Shown in pieces: positions 21,941 through 33,021 of a stretch of 64,000 nt of DNA. Position 1 is the stretch's first letter; every line of letters starts with the position of its first letter. The notes beneath the pieces were generated by a model. The model worked only from the letters and a program-made list of their open reading frames with translations, was not told the DNA's origin and made no database searches. Location of the stretch: the NCBI GenBank assembly GCA_001557505.1, contig LSAX01000009.1, positions 744,001 through 808,000 on the forward strand, written 5' to 3'. The DNA comes from Reticulascus tulasneorum (taxonomy: Eukaryota > Ascomycota > Sordariomycetes > Glomerellales > Reticulascaceae). The position numbers and the translations under genes are program-made.

Positions 21941-24127
21941 ATGACGGGATACCTCTGTCGACTCGTGTGGAAGGTTGGCCTTCTTTTGGCTTTCGTTGGC
22001 CACGCCTATTCTCAACAGGCATATGATGACTTCACCTGGGTCAAGCGATTCGCCGTTGTGGGCGACAGCTACACCGCCGGCATTGGTGCCGGACGCGTCA
22101 TTGATACGGCCTGCAGCCGCTATGACGGCTCATGGGCCGTCCTGATGTCGCGCCAGTTCTCCGCTTTGCAGCAGATGTTTAACTACGCATGCTCCGGTGA
22201 TAAGACACCCGACATCCAGCAGCAGATCCGCCGGCTGCCCGGTGACCTGGATTTGGCCGTTCTGACCGCCGGCGGAAACGACCTGTGCCTGGTAAGACTT
22301 TCTGCTTTCTTTCTCCTCGATCTGTTTGGCTACATTATCTGTCCGTTACTACCGTCGACGAAGAGCACGAGGCTCAGAATATTATCTGTCCAGAAAGAGC
22401 AACAGAAGAGGAAAGCCAAATAAAAAAATATGTAGAAGTGCTGACATCAGTTGCAGAGCGGCCTTCTCACGCACTGTATCCTGTCCAACGCGGCCAGCCA
22501 ACAGGGTTGCAACGAGGTAGTTCGGCTGGCACAGTCAGGCCTGGACACATACTTCGAGGAGAACGTGCGGACGCTGCTAGAAGACCTCATACCGAAGATG
22601 CGACCTAACGGCATCATTATGGTGCTGTCGTACGCGCAATTCTTCGACGCCAATACCGATCACTGTACGGGCGAGGAGTGGTCGCTGATTCCGCCACGGA
22701 GCTTGCCGTTGTCACGCAGTTTGCGCGCCACCATGAATGATCTGGTACGCCAGACCAACGGAGCCATCTCGAGCGCTGTCGAACGCATGGCCTCCCGTAC
22801 CAACGTCAAAATCGGCTTCGCCAACTGGGATGCCTGGCCTGCTCTCGTCAAGGGCCGCTTCTGCGAGGAGGGACAGGACCCCATTCCTTCGCTCACTGGT
22901 TCCACCACCGCTCGCCTCCAGTTCTTCAAGTTCAACACCAACCCAACGATCGATCCCTGGTTCGGCAAGAAGAAACGCAGCGTCGATGACGACGAAGAAG
23001 AAGAAGACTACGGCGATGAAGCACAATTCGAGATGCAAAGGAGAATGGTTGCCGATGAGCTGACCGCCTTCGTTGCCAACGAGACCGCCCGGGTGGTACT
23101 GCCCCTCAACGCTCGTGCCATCACGCAGCCCAACTGCCCTGGGGGGAGTGGCAGCATTCCCGACTTTATTGGCAAGGTATTCCACCCGACAATTCTAGGT
23201 CACGCAACAATGATGACTTACGGCCTCAACGAAATCCGGAACCTGCGGGCCGAGCAGCTCGGCCTGCCAGGCCCCGGTTGCCAACCCGACAAGCCGACTT
23301 GTGTGGGGCTGCCAACTTCGTACAAGCCGTACGCCTCGTGGTTTTCCGTCAAGGACCGCATCGTGCCGTTCTGCGAGGCTGTTGGCCAGGATGTCTCCCG
23401 TGGACAGGGAGGTTTACCGTTCTCTAAGCTCGTAGAGTCCTATAGTGGTACCCCAGATAATGTCCGACTTGGCGCTGTATATGCGCACTCGACACGCCCA
23501 ACGTCAGCCACTTTCAAGATGGCCGAGTGTGTCGATGCCTTCAGAAAGATGAATCTGGGATGCTGGATGGATAACAAACCGGCCGGCAATCCAATGCAGT
23601 GGGTGTTTGGTGGTTCGTATCGCGTCAATGATTGGACCTACAGCGTTACACCGCTTGCAACCGGTCGCCTCTGGCCTCCGGCCAGCCGACCGAAGGCAGA
23701 TGTTAAAGGCACCCTCACGTCTGGGACTAGCGTAGTCACGTATAACATCAAAGGCACGGGATTTGCCACGTATGACTCCGGCCAGACGTCTTTGCTTGGA
23801 AACTTCACTTACTGCGACGGCGGTAATTCGCCTTCGCAGTGGGGGTTCAAATACCTTAGCCCGCCCACCGACGGCTATGAGTGGGAGGCCGTCATTCAGA
23901 GCACTACCACAGATCACACCGATTGTATGAGTAGTGGCTGGGTCATCGCCTACTCGGGCGGGCCCTCCAAAGTCGGGGTTGCCTGGCAGCAACAGCTGAA
24001 CTCATGGCAACTTGTGTGCACATACCCTGATCTGGATGTTGACAAACTAAACTGCGACGTAGACTGTTGCGGCTTCATCTCATGTCCTGCTTGGTGCAAC
24101 GGAATGTGCGGAGGTATAAGGTGTTAA
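21941..24127 (+). CDS. Secreted SGNH (GDSL-like) hydrolase with long C-terminal extension
   Basis: Exons 21941..22291 and 22457..24127 give 673 residues. A signal peptide ends at about residue 24 (A-Y-S-Q-Q). The SGNH hydrolase landmarks are G-D-S-Y-T-A-G at 41-47 (nucleophile Ser 43), a conserved Gly near A-C-S-G-D, G-G-N-D at 111-114, and a late F-H-P at about residue 360 as candidate catalytic His. Such enzymes are secreted esterases or lipases. An acidic insert with a preceding K-K-K-R (about residue 290) lies inside the catalytic region and looks like a Kex2-type cleavage site. After residue 380 there is a second domain of about 290 residues, ending in a Cys-rich tail (D-C-C-G-F-I-S-C-P-A-W-C). 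I do not recognise that domain. The gene is divergent from the chitinase. Confidence 0.84.
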
Positions 24128-25755
24128 TTGAAAGTTTACACGAGTTGGAAGCCGTCGTTGTTAAAGGTGGCAGAGTGTATCTTTTAAATTACATGCCGAA
24201 AACATGGCATTTAGTATTTAGACACTGCGTCACAATTCCAAAATTTTGTCTTGCTTTCGAAGACTCCATGAACTCTAGAAGTTGACAAGCCAAGAAATAT
24301 CGCAAACACGGGCTAGTCACCTCCTGTTGCTAAGATGGAAGTCGAGGAAGTCGATGCCAGGTGTTATTTGATGATTATCCTGAATGCTGTGGCGGATAGG
24401 CTTGCAGCCATAAATCATTAGGATTTAAACGCTATGGAGTTTCCTCTGTGGGATGAGATGAATATTTACACCGTAGGGCCTATTAAGACCTTTATTCGCA
24501 CTCCGGATTGTCTGAATGATAATAAGAATCTATTTAAAGATATCTTGCCCGCCCTCGAGATCATTCTATGCCAATTCACGACCTTAAATAAAGTATTGTC
24601 TACTGAAGAGGCTTATGTCATTCTGAAGCTTAAATACTCCGCATCGCGCAAATGATTATCAACTTCTGCTATCGAGACATATTCATTCTAAAAGTCTGCG
24701 ACTTACTGGATGTGATTGTCATTCGAGATGAGTTGAATATGTATGAAACTTTAAGGTTGTTAATATACAGCACTTTAGCCGACCTCATTTACCACATACG
24801 TGAAAACCTCCAATTCGGCGACAAGATTATAGAGGTCTATATGAAGAACCCGGTCCTGTTGACGCTAGCCAGCTTACCGTTCTGTTGATTAAAGCTTAGT
24901 AAGACTAGCTAGTGTAGTTAGATAAGTAAGATGAATTAGTATGGCGATTACAAGTGACATGTCACGGCCATAATATGTAACCCCTTTAGCAGGCGGTCAT
25001 AAAAGGTAGAATATATTTATATGATGATATTTAGGATCGGAGGTATGCGCGTTATGTTGGATAATATTAAATGAACTTACGACATAGCGTTTGACCTACT
25101 TATAATAGGGGTAAGACGTTAGTACGTAGGGATTACCTGCGGACCGTTGTTTAGCGACGTTAGATTATTAACGAAAAGATGATAACGGTCGAAGGATATT
25201 ACAGTAATCCTTCTACTAGGTGTCGCCTTTTCCTGCCGCAGCCTGGAAGTGCAAATCCCTTGCTTAGGCCAATCTCAACGGCTCTTACATGTAAGACCAA
25301 CTGCAGCGGTTGCACTGGTGTGACTATCCCCCAACAACGCGGGCAGATTTTACCCACTGCAGCCCGTACATGGTTCCCCGCAGATCCCATCGGCCGGCAG
25401 TAGTAAAAGATGGTTCTGGACCCGATACCATCCGCGGAGCCAGCAAATCAGGGCTATTGGTATGCTTAACAACAATGTAGAATGCATAGATCTGGACGCT
25501 GGGTAGTCTTGGCAATAGCGGTACACCCGTGTGGATTGACGGACCCGAGGTGGATTGATCCTCACCGAGTCTATATGATAGGCTCGAGTTCCCTCACGCA
25601 ATGTACACACTCCAACTGATATTTACCGGCATCCAGATTTACGGCCGAACAACGAGAGAGAAAGTGACAAAGCTCGGAGTTTATCTCCTCAAAGCAAATA
25701 TTGCGGAATTGAGCAATCTTACCAACCATATACCACCAGTAGCTCAATCGTCATC
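24128..25755. other. AT-rich intergenic stretch with possible transposon relic
   Basis: About 1.6 kb, visibly richer in A and T than its neighbours between about 24130 and 25180. It holds two overlapping open frames (next entry). From about 25200 base composition returns to the local norm. Confidence 0.5.
24434..24888 (+). pseudogene. Possible hAT-type transposase fragment
   Basis: Two open frames, 24434..24655 and 24652..24888, overlap by four bases in different frames. The first contains a W-D-E-M-N-I-Y start and an I-L-P-A-L-E-I-I-L-C-Q-F segment, which resembles the helical stretch before the C-terminal dimerisation region of fungal hAT transposases. The resemblance is weak, no DDE residues are visible and no terminal repeats were found. 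It could be an unrelated degraded gene. The AT-rich setting fits a decayed, RIP-affected element. Confidence 0.25.
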
Positions 25756-27502
25756 ATGCCTATCAGCGAGGAGCGAACGAATCCAATCAAGGAGAACCTG
25801 AAATGCGTTCTAATCTGCGGTGCCATGTGCATGGCAAACATGCAGTATGGGTTTGATCTTTCTTCCATCGGAGGGTTACAGGCCATGGTTGGCTTTTTGA
25901 AGGTATTTGGGTATCGCGACCCGAAAATCAAGATCGGCTGGGGTATCGAAACGCGACCACAGCAGCTTATCTCATCGTGCCTGAATCTCGGGACCATACT
26001 CGGGCTCTTCTTCACAACAATATTTGCCAGGTACTTCGGCAGACGCCAAGCAATATGGATGGGATCAATCCTTAGTGCTGCTGGATCAGCAACACAAATT
26101 GGGTCGACCAGCCTTGCGGGGCTTTGCATTGGGAGAATATTGATCGGAACATCCAACTCATTTTTCCTTACATTTGCAAACATATACATCGTTGAGGCTA
26201 CACCACATCACCTCCGTGTTGTGGTCGGGTCGCTTTTCGGCATTTGGGTCAACATCGGCGCCGTCCTAGGCTCTATCACCAATCAACTGACGCAGGCGGA
26301 GTATGAGAACAAGCTGGCCTACCAGATTCCTCTGGCTTGCTTGTTCTTCGTGCCGTTCGTTCTATCGATCATTATGTTTTTCATTCCAGAATCTCCGAGA
26401 TGGCTATTAGTCCACGGACGGCACGAGGAGGCGGAGCAGGCTCTAAAACGACTTCGCGGAAGCTCGCTCACCCCAGAGCTGTTCCGAGAAGAATTCATTG
26501 AGATGTCTCGAGGAATCGAAGAAGAGAAAGCTCGTGCGTCAACTGTGTCTTTCATGGATATATTCCGGGGCACTGACTTGCGTCGAACTATCCTCTGCGT
26601 TGGCGTCACACTTTCTCATTCGTCCTCTGGACTGTGGCTGTTTCTATCCTACTCCGTAAGTAGCATGAGTTCCAAAATTTGGAAAGATCTAACCTGGTAT
26701 AGACCTACTTTTTCCAGATGGCTGGCTTCAAAGAGGCTTTCCACGCCTCAATATACACCTTTATTGGAAAGGGAACTGGTGCAATTATTGGCATGTATGT
26801 CATGTTCAAGCTATGGGGCCGCAGAAGCATGATGCTATTCGGGACTGCTACAGGCGGTCTTTGTATGCTTGCTGTGGGCATAGCCGAAACTATATCACCA
26901 GCTTCCAGTAACCAGGCCACTGGTAGAGCCATCGTTGCCTTCTGTGTTCTGTTTGGGTTCTTCTACAATGGGTTCTCGGGAACGATCAGCTGGCCGCTTT
27001 CTGCCGAAATTGTCAGCTCTCGACTGAGGGTGGTGACTCTCTCGTTTGCTACCTGCATTAATTATTTCTTTTCTTGTAAGTTAGGAGATATATCTAACTC
27101 ACTCTTGAAAATACTAAACACACTCTATATAGGGCTTATTGCTTTCACCACCCCTTATTTTATCAATAAGAAGGCATTGAACTGGGGTGGAAAATTTGGC
27201 TACATCTGGGCGGCCTCGAACTTGATCACGTTTGGTAAGCGATTCCTCAAAACGGCCAGGTGTTAACCTTACTAAGTCGGCCTTACAACATAGTGTTTTT
27301 CTGGTTCCTCCTGCCAGAGACCAAAGGGAGAACTTTGGAAGAGATCGACGAGCTGTTCGTGAATAAGCTCTCCGTCAAGGACTTTCCAACATATGTCTGT
27401 AACAGCTCTACTGAGGCTCGCCAGATTGCAGTTAAAGGTGACAAAGAAACCATGGTAACTGAAGTGGAGGAGGTCCGCAAGCCACACGATTCTGGAGTAT
27501 GA
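25756..27502 (+). CDS. MFS sugar-porter-type transporter
   Basis: Exons 25756..26655, 26703..27075, 27133..27234 and 27294..27502 keep phase and give 527 residues, the normal length for fungal sugar porters. About twelve membrane segments are visible. Family motifs are G-R-R after segment 2 (F-A-R-Y-F-G-R-R-Q), P-E-S-P-R-W-L-L at the end of segment 6, G-R-R-S in the second half, and P-E-T-K-G-R-T-L-E-E-I-D-E-L-F after segment 12. The substrate is not evident; relatives carry hexoses, disaccharides, polyols or quinate. It sits at the plasma membrane by family. The downstream neighbour on the same strand is a monooxygenase. Confidence 0.88.
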
Positions 27503-28061
27503 GGTTTATCGTTGATAAATGCTGCAAGGCAGGGGTGTCCCAAAGCAAAGCAATGTTGAAGAGATTGAGTGGCGAGCGGGAATAAGCGTACACAGTGCGA
27601 TATAAATCTGCGTAGTACCTTCCCACAAGAGGAAGAGCGACTGATAAGATCGAAGTTGAGAAGTTTAGTCAAATAGGTTTATACCACATGTACTGCTGAG
27701 AGCATCTTAACACACCCTTTGTTTCATACATTGATCCGAGATGGAGTCGTATCTCCGAAAGCTCAGTTCTAGATGATCAGATACCTACGGTGTAGTGCTT
27801 TGCCGAACCTCCGCAAATATCTCCAATAGGCTACCGTGAGTCAAGCCCGTACAGTGCAGTAATTGCTGACGAGTCGTCCCATGGGTTCTAAAATTCCCCC
27901 TTTGAGTCATTGCGCATGCAGTCGGCCGCGCGTTGGCTTCTCTGAGACGATGCTTACCTGCATTAGTCTTGACGCACGAGGTGAGCATTGCTGGAACACA
28001 TATATATGTACATACATGCAGATCCAGATTCAGACTCACATTTAAACTTGAGATCATCGCT
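27503..28061. other. Intergenic, promoter side of the monooxygenase gene
   Basis: About 560 bases with no supportable gene. A short alternating ATATATGTACATACATGC stretch lies near 28000. Confidence 0.45.
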
Positions 28062-29222
28062 ATGTCTCGAATTGCCATAATCGGTGCCGGCCCGGCTGGA
28101 CTTACACTAGCAGCAATTCTGCAAAAATACGGGATCAATGCAACCATTTTCGAAAAGGAGCAGAAAGTCGCAGGAAATGGGCCCAGCACATCACTTGACC
28201 TGCATCCCAAGACTGGCCAGCGGGCCATGAAAGAGGCTGGTGTCTGGGAGGAGTTCCAAAAGTTTGCGCGCTACGATGGAGAAGATTTTATTTTGGTCGA
28301 TAAAAACAGGAATGTCCACCTTGAGGTCCGCGGTATCGACACAGGACGACCCGAAATTGACCGCGCTAGACTCCTCGCCATTCTTCTGAATGCAATTCGT
28401 CCTGAAACCATTCAATGGGGCAAGAACCTGGTCAAGGTGGATGGGAAAACTCTGCGGTTTGAGGACTGCTCGGAATCAAGGTTTGATTTGGTTGTTGGTG
28501 CCGATGGGGCATGGTCCAAAGTCAGATCGAAGTTGACCTATGTCCCGCCATTCTACAGCGGAGTCTCTGGTATCCAACTTTGGATATCTGATATCAACAC
28601 GCGATACCCCGAACTGGCTGCTATGGTTGGTAACGGCAGTTTCTTTTGCCATGGAGATTCAGATGAGCAGAGTTTGTTCATCCAACGAAATGGCGACGGG
28701 AGCGTTCGTATCCTGGCAGTCGGCCGGCGATCCCCGGAATGGGTCGACCAAGTAGGCTTCGACTTTCAGGATTCCGATGGTGTCAGGAAGTTGCTACGCC
28801 AGCAGTACCACGACTGGCACCCGGATCTACTCAAGTTCATCGATGCATCTGATGATCACTTTAAGCCGTTAGTGATTTATACACTTCCAGCAGGGCTCGT
28901 GTGGCCACACAAGGAAGGGACAACGCTTATTGGAGACGCGGCGCATCTGATGACCCCATTCTCAGGGCAGGGCGTCAACGTGGCAATGGAGGATGCCGCC
29001 GAGCTTGCCGCTGCGATTGCTGCGAATCCAGGCGATATCGATACAGCTGTGAGGAGCTATGAGGAGCAGATGTTTGCCAGAGCGAAGCTGTTTACGGCTG
29101 TTGGTTGGGATAGTTTACAAAGCCGATGGGGCGTCGGAAGCATAGAGAAACTTGCCAATCGATTTAATAGTGTCCTTGGCAAGTATGGAAGAAGGAGTCG
29201 CACAGCTGGTCCTGAGAACTAG
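28062..29222 (+). CDS. FAD-dependent monooxygenase, TetX/PHBH-like
   Basis: Intronless, 386 residues from the ATG at 28062. That start places the dinucleotide-binding motif G-A-G-P-A-G at residues 7-12, as expected; an earlier in-frame start at 27933 would push it inward with no family support. The second FAD motif G-D-A-A-H lies near residue 291, followed by P-F-S-G-Q-G-V-N, and D-G-A-W-S-K-V-R matches the DG motif of class A flavin monooxygenases. Such enzymes hydroxylate aromatic or polyketide-like compounds, or inactivate drugs such as tetracyclines. No secondary-metabolite synthase lies nearby in the window. Substrate unknown. Confidence 0.88.
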   Translation: MSRIAIIGAGPAGLTLAAILQKYGINATIFEKEQKVAGNGPSTSLDLHPKTGQRAMKEAGVWEEFQKFARYDGEDFILVDKNRNVHLEVRGIDTGRPEIDRARLLAILLNAIRPETIQWGKNLVKVDGKTLRFEDCSESRFDLVVGADGAWSKVRSKLTYVPPFYSGVSGIQLWISDINTRYPELAAMVGNGSFFCHGDSDEQSLFIQRNGDGSVRILAVGRRSPEWVDQVGFDFQDSDGVRKLLRQQYHDWHPDLLKFIDASDDHFKPLVIYTLPAGLVWPHKEGTTLIGDAAHLMTPFSGQGVNVAMEDAAELAAAIAANPGDIDTAVRSYEEQMFARAKLFTAVGWDSLQSRWGVGSIEKLANRFNSVLGKYGRRSRTAGPEN

Positions 29223-29606
29223 AAGGAGAGCATATTTTGTGTCGGAATTGCAAAGATAAATCGAGGCTTAATCTCATATAATATGAATCATCGCAAGTCG
29301 TACACAACAATTCCTCTATGAGTTATAATCTACATATGAAGCTTTATTTCCAACTGCTCAGTTGCTATGCCTGTTGCGATATGATGTTGAATATGAAGCG
29401 AACTACTAATGATCAAGGGTTGGAGGAAATGTCTTCTGGGTGCGGGAGAAACTCCAACGGGCAGGTTCTCGACATCAACGTAGCTGATAATCCCGCCTAT
29501 CCATAACACTAAATGTTTGGTCCATATCTTGACAATTCACAGCATAGATCCCACGGCTCAACTGTTTTTCATTTCCGGTAGCTAGCGTGCATCTTGAGCC
29601 CAGCGT
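29223..29606. other. Intergenic between convergent genes
   Basis: About 380 bases separating the monooxygenase and PI-PLC 3' ends. Nothing else seen. Confidence 0.5.
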
Positions 29607-30590
29607 CTAGACCATAAGGTCTAAGTTTCGCTCCAGGACTGCATCGATCAGAAGCTGCCCCGGGAAGTCGATAATGACAATGCCGGTCTTGCCATAGTTC
29701 GGGTCGCCCTCCACCATCCCCTTCGTCAGCCACTCGCCAGTACGATCGTTCATACCGACAACGGTGCGATTGAGCGGGCCGACTGCGACTTCAATCGGGA
29801 GCGCGCCGACCGAGGCACTAAGATGGCCAAGGTGGAGCGCCGCATTATCGTCTGGTGAAGTCGCAGCTTGCTGGAGCCCGGCTTCGATGGCACCCCACTT
29901 CCGGTAGAGATCGTCCACGTTTGTAACTTCCCACAAGTCCTGCAGAATCATGTTGGGAGATTCCCAGATGATGCCGTACGGACCTGATTCGTCGGCCGGG
30001 AAGTTTTGCAGGACAAAGATCTTGCTTCGCAACGCCCCTAGAGTTGGAAGCGGCGTAAAGACTTCGGGCAGGTAGAAATGTTCCTGGCTGCCCTTGGCTG
30101 TGAGAGAAGAGTTCCAGTAGTAGAAGTTGAACGCCTCTTCAAAGGTCAATGTCGGAGTCCCAAGTGGCTGGCCCTCGTTCTTGAGCCTCATGACGATAGC
30201 CTCACTCGGATTCTCATCCAGGAATTCGAAAAAGGTGAGAAGCACATCCGTGAATGAGTAGCCCGTAAACGCATCCCCGTGGTAAATAAGCAACGAATCG
30301 TCACTTTGCTTGGCACGCACGTCAAAGTACCGGATTCCAGACTGAAGTTGGGTTTTCAGATCCTGGTTCTGGCATTGATAGACCTGGTCGCGGATATCGT
30401 ATGTAAGGCTATCATGTGTTCCGGGGATCGACAGACTGGTTAGGTTCGTGATATCTGGGATACGGCCCATCCAGGACGAGTGGAATGTTGAACCGGCGTC
30501 GAACGAGTAGTCCGACTGGTAACCGCGATAACACTTCCCCTCTGCGAGCCAGAGGGTTGGCGCAAGGGCGAGCAGGACTGAGAAGCGCAT
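29607..30590 (-). CDS. Secreted PI-PLC X-domain protein
   Basis: Intronless, 327 residues. The ATG at 30590 gives a clean signal peptide (M-R-F-S-V-L-L-A-L-A-P-T-L-W-L-A-E-G); an upstream in-frame ATG at 30737 lacks one. The sequence follows bacterial-type phosphatidylinositol-specific phospholipase C: S-I-P-G-T-H-D-S with the first catalytic His, I-R-Y-F-D-V-R, and Y-H-G-D with the second catalytic His. Later come A-I-V-M-R-L-K-N-E and a C-terminal I-V-I-I-D-F-P-G strand. Family members cleave phosphatidylinositol or GPI-type lipids. A role outside the cell is inferred from the signal peptide. Confidence 0.88.
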   Translation of the reverse strand: MRFSVLLALAPTLWLAEGKCYRGYQSDYSFDAGSTFHSSWMGRIPDITNLTSLSIPGTHDSLTYDIRDQVYQCQNQDLKTQLQSGIRYFDVRAKQSDDSLLIYHGDAFTGYSFTDVLLTFFEFLDENPSEAIVMRLKNEGQPLGTPTLTFEEAFNFYYWNSSLTAKGSQEHFYLPEVFTPLPTLGALRSKIFVLQNFPADESGPYGIIWESPNMILQDLWEVTNVDDLYRKWGAIEAGLQQAATSPDDNAALHLGHLSASVGALPIEVAVGPLNRTVVGMNDRTGEWLTKGMVEGDPNYGKTGIVIIDFPGQLLIDAVLERNLDLMV

Positions 30591-33021
30591 GGTGACAGAA
30601 CTGGATGATGAGTGAAAGCACAAGAAGAGAGGCTGGGAGAAGTGCAAGACTATGATAAAAGCGACGGTACTAGGCCGCAAGCATATAGAGGGCGCATCCT
30701 GGCGGCGATGCCTGCAAATTCCTGTCGTTCGACGCAAGCTTTTATCATGTCTGGAGTGTTCGTGAGACCCCTGCGGAGCAGCGTGGCCAGGAGATTGATG
30801 CTGATTGGGTAATTAGGCCTCAATTTCGGCTCTACAGAAGGGCGAGAGACACCGACAGACACGGCATTGGCCCAGAAAAAGGTCCACCACAGATCAGCAA
30901 CTAGAACAACCTAGGTAGTTAATAAGATCAAGAAGCGTGCAATAGAACTGATGGCATGAGCAACGTTTCTTCGGATGATACCGGACCCTAAGGTGGGTTC
31001 GAGATGCACAGAGACAGCGTTCCCAGCGCCAGTGCTCCTACTTGATTAATATCCTACCTCGGTGTCTAGGTATTCAATTACATCTCAAATTGTGGGGTTG
31101 GTGACCTCCATATTCTTTTTTCTTCCGTCGGGCCTCACAAGGCTCTTCCCTAACTCCGTCAAAATACCGCTGGCTGGAGTCTGGTCTTCGGTCGGTAGGT
31201 ATTAATTTACCTTACAGGTAGGTGCCATAAGGCAGTGAGTGATTAATAGCTGTAATTGGTCGGCCCTAACATTCTTACTTGGCGGGGCTCACAATGCACT
31301 AGCTTGATAATTAAACCCCCAGACCCGTCATTGGGTCAACCCCAACCAGAATTTGAACCACCTCCATTACAACGCAACTACATTACTTGTATGTATGTGA
31401 CCAATATTACTGTGAAGCATCATGGCGAAGTCATGGACCCTTTCCGGGAGCCTCTAAGAATCTGTTGGTTGCGGAACGAGCACATAATTAGCTTCATGGG
31501 TTCCGTAGCTGGTCATGAACGTGTACGTCTGGCACTGATGACAGCATATCGAAATGCTAACCCTGAGGTCGATCGACCCGTACCTATGTTTCTTTGTTAT
31601 TAAATAACTAAAGGTTTAAACTTGAAGTAATTACAACGGTCTCCTCTAGCGGCATAAAAGTCTCGAGAGTTAGAACTGTCTGCAAGATCCCTGTCCCATC
31701 AAACTCAAACAACTTTCCTGAGCAGGTTACCCCAGTGTTGAGACATATCACATCTTGATGATCGCGGCACAACACATGCCAACGATTCTTCTCGACCGGC
31801 ATTTGATAAGCGACATATGATGGTTTGGTATTATTCTTGCGCATGGGAACCAGCTTGGGATCTGGGCTATATCCTTTGATCTCAAGCTTGGCTTAGGTGC
31901 GAAGTTTGAGGGTGATGCACTATAGAGATGGCTATCAGATGAGAAATCTCTTGGCCGTGTTAAATGTTGTGCAAAATTCATGACGAGCCGCTGGAAAAGC
32001 TTTCGCTCAGGCTGGTTTTACTTATTAGATATCATACTCAATAAGGAAACGCGTATTCTGGACAGGGAACCTCGATGGCTTCACAATTCAAGTCACCTGG
32101 AGCGAGTCGGGAGCGGCAAATCCCGTTATAGGCAGCTCGGTCGGTGCAACGTTATCGTATCGTGGCCAACCGGGTGCTCAGTCTAGCTGCCACACCGACA
32201 TCGGAATGATTTCATTCTCCATTCCTGGAGCATCTGGCGGTGCCAGGGTCGCAGCAACGGGGTCAGATCAGACCCTGATGATGCAAGGTTCCTATCCTGT
32301 CACCCCGACATTCCAATAAACGGCGCAGTATTGGCCCCTCTAGGACGGAAGAAGTCGATAGTGTCATGCAGACCCCGTGGTCGAGGTCGAAATAGACTTG
32401 CGGGCGACAGGGATGTGTTCTTCCTACTGGTTCGATCCTGACAACCATTTAGACAACGGGGGGCTTACTGCAGTAATTATAGTGTGGGGGCGGGAACTTG
32501 CGCATGCACCTGCTGCTGACTGTGGATTCGTGGAGAACTTGTCATTGATCAAGATATGACACTTCAAGACAATATATCTTTCAAAACTACTTCACCAACA
32601 AATGTGCAGGATTGGACCACTAGGGGCGGTCGATATCTGAGCTGCCTGGACAAAGTTCTATGGGCAGGTCTCTTACGATAGACCAGCTGCAACATTTGGC
32701 ATCGGTGTGGGCCACATACGGTTGCGGTGTAAGTCAACAGCCACCAAATGCAGCCACAGCGTTACAGGCAACTAGGAAAAAGAGGGTAACCTCCACCTCG
32801 CCTTTGTAGTTGAGGAAATAAGAGCGGGTCGGTTACACAACGACCAGGTAGATGGTTTTGTCCATCGTCAAAGTGAGATGTATATGAATGGATAGGCTCC
32901 TCGCAAAAGCAGCAGCAGCTGCCAACCTCTTTCTCTCCTTCCAACCTCAGACCCGCGGACAAGCAGAGTCTCTTCGTTGAAGTTTGGCTAGCCTGTTTGA
33001 GGACGAGATCTACCCGCTGTC
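30591..33021. other. Large intergenic stretch
   Basis: About 2.4 kb between divergent genes. Open frames up to 115 codons occur at 31256-31603 (+) and 31608-31981 (-), with no signal peptide, domain or repeat. No RNA gene was recognised. Confidence 0.45.

Noticed and set aside
22712..23185. 157-codon open frame antisense to the SGNH gene
   Set aside because: Mirror of a real coding exon in GC-rich sequence, including a Phe/Val run opposite the acidic insert.
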